Assembly: GCF_042646425.1 (NCBI RefSeq)
Contig: NZ_JBHRTR010000028.1
Span: 620,001-684,000, forward strand
DNA: 64,000 nucleotides
From: Marinibaculum pumilum
Lineage (GTDB): Bacteria > Pseudomonadota > Alphaproteobacteria > Ferrovibrionales > Ferrovibrionaceae
Direction: 5' to 3'
Shown: positions 16,831 through 24,399 of the stretch, piece by piece
Layout of the letters: each line of letters opens with the position of its first letter
Position numbering within the stretch: the stretch's first letter is position 1
Notes under the pieces: generated by a model
The model's input: only the letters and a program-made list of their open reading frames with translations
What the model was told of the DNA's origin: nothing
Databases searched by the model: none
Program-made: the position numbers and the translations under genes

Positions 16831-16860
16831 TTGCGAAGGCCCTGCTGGAAACGCTAGATA
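16831..16860 (+). promoter_or_regulatory. Candidate promoter of tRNA-Gly
   Basis: TTGCGA (16831-16836) and TAGATA (16855-16860) are separated by 18 bases and lie about 23 bases before the tRNA, as expected for a sigma70 promoter with a short leader. Confidence 0.5.
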
Positions 16861-16882
16861 GTCCGCCGCTTCGGCGCCTTGA

Positions 16883-16956
16883 GCGGGCGTAGTTCAATGG
16901 TAGAACGCAAGCTTCCCAAGCTCGAGACGAGGGTTCGATTCCCTTCGCCCGCTCCA
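16883..16956 (+). tRNA. tRNA-Gly(CCC)
   Basis: A full cloverleaf can be drawn: acceptor GCGGGCG/CGCCCGC, D-arm GTTC/GAAC, anticodon loop TTCCCAA (anticodon CCC), T-arm GAGGG/CCCTT with loop TTCGATT, and an encoded CCA at 16954-16956. The anticodon stem CAAGC/GCTCG has one A-C mismatch at positions 28-42. The 3' end is followed ten bases later by the end of an IS481-type element and then by the AT-rich island, so this tRNA may have been an integration target. Confidence 0.97.
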
Positions 16957-16965
16957 CGCCCGACC

Positions 16966-17726
16966 TGTCCAGTCCGGACACATAGGTGACAGATCGTACC
17001 TAAGACATGGGTGACAATTTCGTGCCGAACGGATTGTCGATTGTCTGCAAGGTTTTCTGCTCCAGGTCGATATAACCCAGCTCGTAGTGGATGAAGCTCA
17101 CGAGCCAAATGCCATCGTCCACCTCCTTGATTCCGAGTGTCTGACCGGCGAGCACGGTCGAGATGTTTATCTTCTTGCGGTGCATGCAGATGCGGCCGCA
17201 GGAGGTGACCGTGACGTCGCGATCGTGGAATGGATATTCCAGCTCTGGCAGGCCGGTATAAGGGCTTTGCGAGGCCCGGTAGAGTTCGGCCGGGCAACGC
17301 ATGTCGAGGGCCTCATGGGGCCTTTCCTCGTTGAACTCTCTGACGAATGTATCGAAGCGGGCCTGCTGCTGCAGGGCATTCCGTCCTGGCGGCCGGGTGG
17401 TCTCTGTCTTCAGGGTGAGGTGCATGCGCTCATGGCGGCCGTTCTGCTGGGGTTTTCCCGGGCGGATGCGTTCGATGCCGATGCCGAGCTTGAGCCACAA
17501 GACGGAGAGCTTGGAGAGGTTGTAGAGGCCGTTCGGGCTGGCGAAGGGCAAGGCCGTTGTCGGATCGGATGGCGGCGTGCTGGCTGCGTTCGCGGAACAG
17601 GCTTGCGAGAGCCTTGATGACCGGTAGCTCCCAGCTCGATTCTAGGGCTTCGCAGAGCAGCAGGTCGCGGGAGATCTGGTAGGTGACCGTCAGCGGTAAT
17701 AGTTGCCGCAGTGCGAGTTCCGACAC
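16966..17726 (-). mobile_element. IS481-family insertion sequence remnant
   Basis: The right end is visible as TGTCCAGTCCGGACACATAG from 16966, matching the terminal sequence typical of IS481-like elements, followed by the degraded transposase on the minus strand. The left end and the N-terminal third of the transposase are missing; recognisable coding stops near 17705. No matching inverted repeat or target duplication is seen on the other side, so the element can no longer move by itself. It lies between the tRNA-Gly and the low-GC island. Confidence 0.85.
17000..17726 (-). pseudogene. IS481 transposase, 5'-truncated and frameshifted
   Basis: Two overlapping minus-strand frames together rebuild the C-terminal two thirds of an IS481/rve transposase. 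The upstream frame (to about 17550) carries CEALESSWELP and RSDNG, containing the second catalytic Asp. The downstream frame continues with PFASPNGLYNL, GKPQQNGRHERMHLTLK (with the catalytic Glu), FNEERPHEALD and CGRICMHRKKI to the normal end. An extra base in the codon after RSDNGL (about 17550) breaks the frame. The N-terminal helix-turn-helix and first catalytic Asp are lost. Confidence 0.88.
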
Positions 17727-18175
17727 CCCCTTACTGCAATGCGCTTGGAGAAATGGATTTCTCGCCCGTCAAGGAGTCAACCCTATGGCACCTGAAAGCG
17801 ACCGTTTTCGGTGAGAAGAGGTAGAAATAAAATAGATTTTCCAAATGAAAAACGCAGTATTAGTTCTCGCAAATGGGTATCCAGAAACTTGGCGGCAATG
17901 TCTTGTCATTCAATTTTGAATAAAATATAATATAATTCAAATAATTGACCAATTGTGTACAACTAATTAGCCAAACTTTTTGCGGTGCTCCGCCACATCC
18001 AACTCACTCGGCCAATAACCGGACCTACCTGCGAAGTACGTCGCGTTCCAATGCATCTTCTGTCGTTGCCTTATTAAATTATGCCCTCATTGATCATTCG
18101 CGCGATGCAGATGTGTCTGTATCTGCCGTTCCCAGATTGAATGCGCCGGCCCATTCTGGCTAGGATCCTACCACC
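17727..18175. other. AT-rich leader and promoter region of the NACHT gene
   Basis: About 450 bases without a convincing gene. The first part looks like scrambled IS-flank sequence and the middle (17820-17960) is very AT-rich. It contains a promoter-like pair overlapping palindromes. About 240 bases separate the likely transcription start from the coding start, a long leader for a bacterial gene. Confidence 0.6.
17903..17931 (+). promoter_or_regulatory. Strong sigma70-like promoter of the NACHT gene
   Basis: TTGTCA (17903-17908) and a perfect TATAAT (17926-17931) are 17 bases apart, near the ideal; a second TATAAT overlaps at 17931-17936. The spacer holds the palindrome ATTCAATTTTGAAT (17908-17921), and ATTCAA…TTGA follows at 17935-17948. 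These could be sites for a repressor that keeps the promoter off. Confidence 0.6.
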
Positions 18176-21100
18176 TTGATCACTAGCAGGCAGGCAGTGA
18201 AAGCAAAATTAAAGAACAGTGCGGGCGGTGCCGCAACGGCCGGTGGGATGAATTTTCAAGCCGCAGTAACCGCGATAGTCAATATTCACATGGCCCGTGG
18301 TCGCCCGTTAGGTTGGATACCTAACCAGCAGGATATTCCCATAGCCGTCGACGCTGAAACGGGAGGTGCGGGTGATGACATTGCCTGCACCCTCGCGAAT
18401 GGGAAACGCGTTGAAGTTCAGGTAAAAAAGGGCCTCACTGCCACAAATCGGCTTTGGTCCGCCCTGCTTCAGCTTGCAAATGGCGTTTCGAAGAATGACT
18501 GCGATACGAGTGTTCTCGTCGTCTGTCCGAACAGCAGCGCATCGGTCCGCGACAACCTCGCCAGAGACATAGGTCGAATAGGCTCTGGACGCGTTGATGT
18601 TCTTTCCGATATCGGACGGAAATGGCTGCAAGAGCTGAAGCACGCAGGCCTTGACCAAGCGCAAACCTGCCAAAATCTCTTCGTTCAAACCGTTCCTGCA
18701 TTGGCAAATGACCATGCCGCGGTTCAAGCCGCCAAGGCGGAACTTGGCCACATCTGTGCGGTGAGTTCACAGATAGATCAGGCTTGGCTTGCTCTGTTGA
18801 ACGACGCATCGGGCCTGATCGAGCAACGAGGCCGACGCTCGCTCACCGACATTGCGGAAGTTCTGCATGCGGCGGGTATCACGGTTTCAACAAAGTTTAA
18901 CACGGGACCGATTGGTCTGTTGAGCAAGCTGGCTGGGTGGAATCACGAAACTAACAGGTCATTCTCGATATTCGGCGTTAGCAAGACACTGAATGTCGAT
19001 TCCGATTGGATTACACTAACGGCCCAGCCGCGGGCCGCTCAATCCATGAAGGCGCAGCAGAGCTTTGATTTGAAGTCAGCGTTAGATTCTTACCATAATT
19101 GGCAACGCACACCGTCGGATGAAGACAAGCGCGGGTCAGGCGTCAATCCTGAAACATTGGGTCGGTTCATTAGGAGGGGTATCGTTGTCGCCGGCCCTGG
19201 CATGGGGAAGACGACGCTCCTAAAGAGAATTGCGCGTCGCTACAGCGAGGATAGCATTCCCGTCTTGAAGATGCGCCTGTCGGCAGTTGCTGCCGATATG
19301 AAGAACGGTGCCTCCTTTGAAGAGGCAGTCTTCCGGCACGGATTAGACGGCAGCGGAATATCAGCAGACCTTTTCCGTTCCGCCGGATTTTCAAATTTGC
19401 TCTTGCTCGGCGACGGATTGGATGAATGCGGCGACATGCAAGAGCAGATCGCAGAGGGCATCAGCCGCTTCGCCACTGGATATCCCGAGAGCCGGGTGCT
19501 CATAACTACTCGTCCGATCGGATATTCGGTCAACAATTTTTTCGATTGGCGACACTATGACCTATTGCCCTTGGATTCCTCATATGCAGCGAGAAGCATC
19601 GCTGCATTATGGGAGGCAATTGCCGGGTCAGCTTCCGCTGATACAAACTATCGTGCGGTCTGCAACGAAGAACTAGAAAACAAGTCAGTTGCGGATGCGG
19701 TTGGTCGAACCCCTCTCATGATAGGGGTGGCCACAGCGATCTTGGCGAATGGCCAAACCTTGGGTCGAACGCGCGAGTCGCTGTTCGACCAAGTTTTTTT
19801 GTTGGTTGATAAAGCCCCTGTCCGTACAGTCCCCAAGCCTGCCAGCCAAGTGATCCTGTCGCGATTTCTCGAACTCGTCGGCTGGCTAATCACGCGCTTT
19901 CCGCTCATGTCTGAGCGGGACATGCTTGAACTTTGCGGTAGGAAGTGGGCAGAGATTTCTGGTGAGTCGCTCCTGTCATCTCTGGAGAAATCGGAACGGT
20001 ATCTCTCATATTGGGAAGATGCCGGCCTTCTGGAGAAGGTTGGACATTCATCAACGCGGGTACTCTGTTTCGTTTTGAAAAGTTTTGGGGAATACCTTGC
20101 CGCACGTCACCTCACGAATCTGGCGGATAGAAGTGATCTGGATGAAATTCGTTCCGCCCTCGCAGATGCTCAGTGGGACAACGTTTTGCGATTTGCCGGC
20201 AGACTTGGCCTCGGGGAACTCGTAACGTCATTATTTTTCGAGCAGCAGGAGAGAGATAGCAAGTGGTATCTGAAGTTGCTCGACCTGGTCTACATCGCTG
20301 CCGAGGCAGAGCCTGAACTGAGTCGAGAAACGCGGGCGCGCATTTTTGAAGATGCATTTTTTGTTGTTGCTGGACGCGATCAACACGGAGCATTCGCGCT
20401 CGGGCAACCTCTGGGAGAATGTGCCAGACGCTATCCGAACGAAGTCGCACGACATGCAATTGATCTCAAAGACTCAGGGCAGTACTGGTCGCGTATAGTG
20501 GCTTGGAATTGTCTGCTGAAGTCCGGGGATTTCTATGCGATCGAGGAACTCCAATCGGTACTGCAAGACAGCGCCGAGCAAATCGGGACCGTCCTCACAC
20601 CTAGCTTGGGAGGCGGCGTCCTCTTTAATCACAGCAATCGCCATGAACTGGGACAAAGTTTTGTTCTCGAAGCCTGTGTCCAGCTATTTAACCAAGCACC
20701 ACGACCGGTCGCCGACGATATCATTCCCAAGATTCTAAACCATAAAGCTTTTGGGTCTGTGGCTTTCTTGCAGAAAGTCGAAAAGCTGATTTCTGCACAT
20801 AAATGGCCTTATCGTATCGAGTATGATTTCGGAAAATATAGTGTTTTCGATATTCTCAAGGAGCCTCTGGAATTCTCAAGGGCACAGACAGCTGCGGACT
20901 TGTTTTTGCTTAACGCACTCGGGGCTGATGAGGTTTCAGTGGCGGTCGATGTTCGCCCAAAGTCTCTCTTGCATCTCAGTGCATTCGTTCAAGTTTCAAA
21001 CTGCTGGGAAATGCCTGTTAACGACTGTTGGGCTTGGACAAGAGATTTCGATCCTGCCACCGCTCGCGAAGTTATTCGTGTGATTGTCGAGCTGGCAGGC

Positions 21101-22162
21101 ATCGATCCTGTGGCTCTGCGGGACGACGCGATCGCTGCAAAAGGATACATTCTGGCGAGGCAGAAGGAAGGAAACGATCAGCTTTGGATCTGTAGAGTCT
21201 ACAGCCTAGCCGAACATATCGACCACGAAGAGATAGATTGGTCTTTGGCCCGCGACATTGCTTTTGATGAAGATCTTGTTGAAAAGGCGCTTTACCATCC
21301 GTCGCAGTGGATGGTCTGGATGGCCAGCAATATCGTTGAAGCGCGATTTGATGGGGCACGGCTCCAGGAGTGCATCGCCCATATGTGCCAGCGCGGTTCT
21401 GGCTACACACTCTGGGCGGCCAGTTGCCTTCTCACAGAACTTCCCGAAGAGATTGCTGTTGGAATGACCATACAGCGCCTGAAACAGAAGCAGGTTAGGG
21501 GGACACAGTATCTCTATTCTGCCTTGTGCAAATTTAAAATCCAAATGTCGGTTGACCTCATGCAGGCATTGGAAAATGGTCTTACATCCAAGAATGTGAA
21601 GACTGCCGCTTCGGCGGCGGAGCTGGTTGAACATCTCGCCAGTAGGAGCTTCCCGGAATTCATGCCGCTGATCAAATCGCATCTTGAACATTGGTTTAAG
21701 AACGAAGAGCCTTATCCCACCAAGGGGGGTATTATACCGGATAGTCCGCGTGCTCGCCTAATTGGAGCATGGCTCAAGATTGAGACCCCCGATTTTGGTC
21801 AGATCCGGCATTGGCTTGGTGATGATCGCTCAGATGTACGAGATCAAGGAAGGCAAGCCTTAAAGCTATGGATTGCGCTGGATCGAGGCCATTTCGCTCA
21901 CTATCTCGACAGCGTGCTGGAGGCAGAGTTGTCTCCACAAACGCTCAACTGGCTTCTCAGCGAGGGCATTGACCTTTCCGCTAACGACATCAAGCGAGTG
22001 GAAGGTTTGTTGAGCCACGATAAGAGTGCGGTTCGCTACAATGCCATGTCCATACTGGACCCTCGTTATCTGGGCTCGAGTGAGCTTAGTCTGCATTTGC
22101 GGAAGCTCGTTGATGATCCGGAGTTGCAGATTCAGGACAGGGCTCGTAGTAAGTGGAAATAG
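18176..22162 (+). CDS. Nuclease-NACHT STAND NTPase, candidate anti-phage NLR-like protein
   Basis: A 1328-residue protein in three parts. Residues 15-170: a PD-(D/E)xK-like domain with GGMNFQAAV, Asp67-Asp68 and Gln82-x-Lys84 (VEVQVKK). This arrangement resembles the Cap4/DUF4297 and Mrr-type nucleases used as effectors in bacterial immunity. Residues about 335-600: a NACHT NTPase with Walker A AGPGMGKTT (339-347), Walker B LLLLGDGLDE (408-417, with the NACHT-type DGxDE) and a TTRP motif (444-447). Residues about 620-1328: long helical repeat-like region, likely the sensor. Bacterial NACHT and Avs proteins detect phage components and then activate the effector. The gene stands alone in a low-GC island. 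The longest start is TTG at 18176; GTG at 18197 is also plausible. Assignment rests on motifs, not on a search. Confidence 0.82.
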   Translation: MITSRQAVKAKLKNSAGGAATAGGMNFQAAVTAIVNIHMARGRPLGWIPNQQDIPIAVDAETGGAGDDIACTLANGKRVEVQVKKGLTATNRLWSALLQLANGVSKNDCDTSVLVVCPNSSASVRDNLARDIGRIGSGRVDVLSDIGRKWLQELKHAGLDQAQTCQNLFVQTVPALANDHAAVQAAKAELGHICAVSSQIDQAWLALLNDASGLIEQRGRRSLTDIAEVLHAAGITVSTKFNTGPIGLLSKLAGWNHETNRSFSIFGVSKTLNVDSDWITLTAQPRAAQSMKAQQSFDLKSALDSYHNWQRTPSDEDKRGSGVNPETLGRFIRRGIVVAGPGMGKTTLLKRIARRYSEDSIPVLKMRLSAVAADMKNGASFEEAVFRHGLDGSGISADLFRSAGFSNLLLLGDGLDECGDMQEQIAEGISRFATGYPESRVLITTRPIGYSVNNFFDWRHYDLLPLDSSYAARSIAALWEAIAGSASADTNYRAVCNEELENKSVADAVGRTPLMIGVATAILANGQTLGRTRESLFDQVFLLVDKAPVRTVPKPASQVILSRFLELVGWLITRFPLMSERDMLELCGRKWAEISGESLLSSLEKSERYLSYWEDAGLLEKVGHSSTRVLCFVLKSFGEYLAARHLTNLADRSDLDEIRSALADAQWDNVLRFAGRLGLGELVTSLFFEQQERDSKWYLKLLDLVYIAAEAEPELSRETRARIFEDAFFVVAGRDQHGAFALGQPLGECARRYPNEVARHAIDLKDSGQYWSRIVAWNCLLKSGDFYAIEELQSVLQDSAEQIGTVLTPSLGGGVLFNHSNRHELGQSFVLEACVQLFNQAPRPVADDIIPKILNHKAFGSVAFLQKVEKLISAHKWPYRIEYDFGKYSVFDILKEPLEFSRAQTAADLFLLNALGADEVSVAVDVRPKSLLHLSAFVQVSNCWEMPVNDCWAWTRDFDPATAREVIRVIVELAGIDPVALRDDAIAAKGYILARQKEGNDQLWICRVYSLAEHIDHEEIDWSLARDIAFDEDLVEKALYHPSQWMVWMASNIVEARFDGARLQECIAHMCQRGSGYTLWAASCLLTELPEEIAVGMTIQRLKQKQVRGTQYLYSALCKFKIQMSVDLMQALENGLTSKNVKTAASAAELVEHLASRSFPEFMPLIKSHLEHWFKNEEPYPTKGGIIPDSPRARLIGAWLKIETPDFGQIRHWLGDDRSDVRDQGRQALKLWIALDRGHFAHYLDSVLEAELSPQTLNWLLSEGIDLSANDIKRVEGLLSHDKSAVRYNAMSILDPRYLGSSELSLHLRKLVDDPELQIQDRARSKWK

Positions 22163-22462
22163 TCAATCAATTGCATATATCATTTTAAGCTGCTTGAATT
22201 AATCGGGTTTGTGAGGGATATTTTTCGCCAATGTGGCAAATGGAAGTTGTCTGTACTTCTTGTATGGCTGGAATATTTTGCTGGTCACGTCACCGGTAAT
22301 CTTATGATTTCGACAGGTATCCCGTGTTGCATGGGGCTATGCTGGAGAGTATTGTGACAGTGAAGCAGGAGATGGCAAGCAAATCAATTGATTACGCCGA
22401 TTTTTGGCTTCCCTTCGCCTCGTCCTCTTGTCGCATTGATCGGGTGGCCTTCTAATCCCCCG
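22163..22462. other. Right edge of the island
   Basis: Three hundred bases without a gene. AT-rich sequence continues to about 22400, then GC-rich sequence returns just before the IclR start. TTCCCTTCGCC at 22409-22419 repeats part of the tRNA-Gly 3' half. No clear terminator with a T-run follows the NACHT gene, although TATTTTTCGCC occurs at about 22218. Confidence 0.5.
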
Positions 22463-23287
22463 ATGACCGAGAAGACAGCTTCGAAGACCGGTGGCGTCCA
22501 GGTGCTGCGCCGTGCCGTGCGCCTGCTGAAGGCATTGTCGGAGGCGCCGGCCGAGGGCGCGCGGCTGGCCGACCTGGCGGCGGCAGCGGAGCTGGACCGC
22601 GCCACCGCGCACCGGCTGCTGGCCACCCTCTGCGAGGAGGGGCTGGCGGAGCGGGAGGCCGACAACCGGCGCTATGCGATCGGGCTGGATTTCTTCGCCC
22701 TGGCGGCGGCCGCCTCCAACCGCTTCGACGTGGCGGAGGTGGCGCATGAGAGCCTGCAGCGGGCCGCCGCCGAGCTGGGCGATTCCGTCTATTTCGCGGT
22801 GCGCAGCGGCGACGATTATCTCTGCCTGGACGTGGTCACCGGCAGCTATCCGGTGCAGACCCTGCCGCTGGACATCGGCTCCCGCCGGCCGCTGGGGGCC
22901 GGCGCGATCGGCGTGGCCTTGCTGGCGCCGATGGGCGATGCCGAATGGCAGGCGGTGCTGGCACGCAACGCGGCCCGGCTGGACGCCTCCGCCGGCCAGG
23001 ACCCGGACAGCCTGGCCGCCGCCATCGCCGCCGCCCGGTCGGACGGCTATGCGCAGCAGGCCGACCGTTCCCTGCCCGCGATCCGGATGGCCGCGGTGGT
23101 GCTGCTGAACCGGCGCGGGCGGCCGCTTTCCGCCATCGCCGCAGCCGGCATCGCCGACCGCTTCCCGCCCGACCGGCTGCCGGAGATCGGCGCCGTCCTG
23201 GCGCGGGAGGCGCGCCGGATCGAGGAGGCGATGTGGCGCCTGCCGGATGCCGCCCGGCACCGGGCGCGCTGGGCCACGGCGCCATAA
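22463..23287 (+). CDS. IclR-family transcriptional regulator
   Basis: A 274-residue regulator. The N-terminal winged helix (about 10-75) contains LADLAAAAELDRATAHRLLATL, followed by the IclR effector-binding domain (about 85-260) with GDDYLCLDVVTGSYPVQ, then GSRRPLGAGAIGVALLAP. The ATG at 22463 is used because the helix-turn-helix region starts shortly after it. It is the first gene after the island and is followed 120 bases later by the amidohydrolase and ligase genes in the same direction, which it probably controls. IclR proteins commonly regulate aromatic-acid and other catabolic genes. Confidence 0.92.
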   Translation: MTEKTASKTGGVQVLRRAVRLLKALSEAPAEGARLADLAAAAELDRATAHRLLATLCEEGLAEREADNRRYAIGLDFFALAAAASNRFDVAEVAHESLQRAAAELGDSVYFAVRSGDDYLCLDVVTGSYPVQTLPLDIGSRRPLGAGAIGVALLAPMGDAEWQAVLARNAARLDASAGQDPDSLAAAIAAARSDGYAQQADRSLPAIRMAAVVLLNRRGRPLSAIAAAGIADRFPPDRLPEIGAVLAREARRIEEAMWRLPDAARHRARWATAP

Positions 23288-23407
23288 ATTCCGCATCGTG
23301 AAACATAATACCTAAGAATGTTCAGTCTGCGAAATTGAGGCTCGCCGGATCGCGATTCCGGGGGTAGGATCTTCTGCACTTGGGATCCCGACCGTGGAGC
23401 GGCGGCC

Positions 23408-24388
23408 ATGGGCGCTATCGATATCGTCTGCAACCTGTTCACCGAACAGGAGATCCGGCTGGGCCAGACCGGTCTGGACGAGACCTTCATGGCGCAGGTC
23501 CGCATCCCGGAGCATATGCGCCGCGGCGTCTCGATCCCCGACTACATCGCGAAGATGGACCGCGCCGGCATCGACCGTTCGCTGCTGATCGCCGTGCGTG
23601 CCGGCGACCTGAACGTGAAGGGATCGTTCGAGATCCCCTATGCCCGGGTGGCGGAGGTCTGTGCCGCGCATCCGGACCGCTTCTCCGGCCTGGCCGGGGT
23701 CGACCCGACCCGCGGCATGGCGCAGCTGCGCGAGCTGGAAGTGGCGGTGAAGGAGCATGGCTTCGTCGGCGCGCATTTCTACCCGCACTGGTTCGGCCTG
23801 CCGCCGGACCATGCGAAGGTCTATCCGATCTACGCCAAATGCTGCGAGCTCGACATTCCGATCATGATGCAGGTCGGGCACAACCTGGTCTATTCGCGGG
23901 AGCGGCGCCTGCCCAGCGTCGGCCGGCCGATCTGCCTGGACCAGGTGGCGATCGACTTCCCGGAACTGAAGCTGCTCGGCATCCATATCGGCGTGCCCTG
24001 GACCGAGGAGATGATCTCCATGGCCTGGAAGCACGACAATATCTTCATCGGCGGCGACGCCTACGCGCCGAAGCACTGGCCGCAGGCGCTGGTCCACTAC
24101 GCCAATACCTATGGCCGCCACAAGGTGCTGTGGGGCACCGACTGGCCGGTGATCGACCCGGAGCGGTCGGTGCAGGAGGTCGCGGCGCTGGGCCTGCGCC
24201 CGGAATCCCATGCCGCCCTGATGCGCGACAACGCGCTGCGGATCTTCAACCTGCCGGAAAGCGGCCGGACGCATGGCGCTCCTGCCGGCCCCGCGGCGCC
24301 GGACCCGGCCGGCGGCCGCAACCCGCGCAACCTGTTCGTCGACGACAGCGGCAAGGTCTACAGCCGCGGCGGCGCGGCGAACCGGTAG
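23408..24388 (+). CDS. Amidohydrolase-2 family protein (ACMSD/resorcylate decarboxylase-like)
   Basis: TIM-barrel hydrolase or decarboxylase of 326 residues. Recognisable segments are SIPDYIAKMDRAGIDRSLL, HPDRFSGLAGVDP, LLGIHIGVPWTEE and VLWGTDWPVIDP. The N-terminal metal motif HxH, normally in an IDxHxH context, is replaced: the sequence reads IDIVCNLFTEQ. The later His and Asp positions (HIG, GTDW) remain. It may thus be a variant with fewer metal ligands. The acyl-CoA ligase gene starts 11 bases after its stop, so the two are co-transcribed and could act on one aromatic or carboxylic substrate. Confidence 0.85.
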   Translation: MGAIDIVCNLFTEQEIRLGQTGLDETFMAQVRIPEHMRRGVSIPDYIAKMDRAGIDRSLLIAVRAGDLNVKGSFEIPYARVAEVCAAHPDRFSGLAGVDPTRGMAQLRELEVAVKEHGFVGAHFYPHWFGLPPDHAKVYPIYAKCCELDIPIMMQVGHNLVYSRERRLPSVGRPICLDQVAIDFPELKLLGIHIGVPWTEEMISMAWKHDNIFIGGDAYAPKHWPQALVHYANTYGRHKVLWGTDWPVIDPERSVQEVAALGLRPESHAALMRDNALRIFNLPESGRTHGAPAGPAAPDPAGGRNPRNLFVDDSGKVYSRGGAANR

Positions 24389-24399
24389 GGCCTGCGGTC

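Larger units (their letters stand above)
16966..22440. other. Low-GC genomic island next to tRNA-Gly
   Basis: From about 17750 to 22400 base composition falls sharply below the flanks. The promoter stretch at 17820-17960 is strongly AT-rich and the large gene uses many A/T-ending codons that are rare in its neighbours. The island begins beside a tRNA 3' end and an IS remnant and ends just before the IclR gene, where GC-rich coding resumes. An 11-base match, TTCCCTTCGCC, occurs in the tRNA 3' half (16939-16949) and at the right boundary (22409-22419). No integrase is present. Its only intact gene is the nuclease-NACHT gene. Confidence 0.7.

Noticed and set aside
17945..18163. A 72-codon leader frame upstream of the NACHT gene
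   Set aside because: It begins with TTG, has no Shine-Dalgarno, and its sequence shows no known fold. It was not accepted as a leader peptide or antitoxin-like partner, although it lies in the long 5' leader.
23288..23407. Palindromic IclR operator (GGATCGCGATTCC at about 23346) upstream of the amidohydrolase
   Set aside because: The symmetry is imperfect by one base and IclR sites vary widely. It was too weak to call as a feature.
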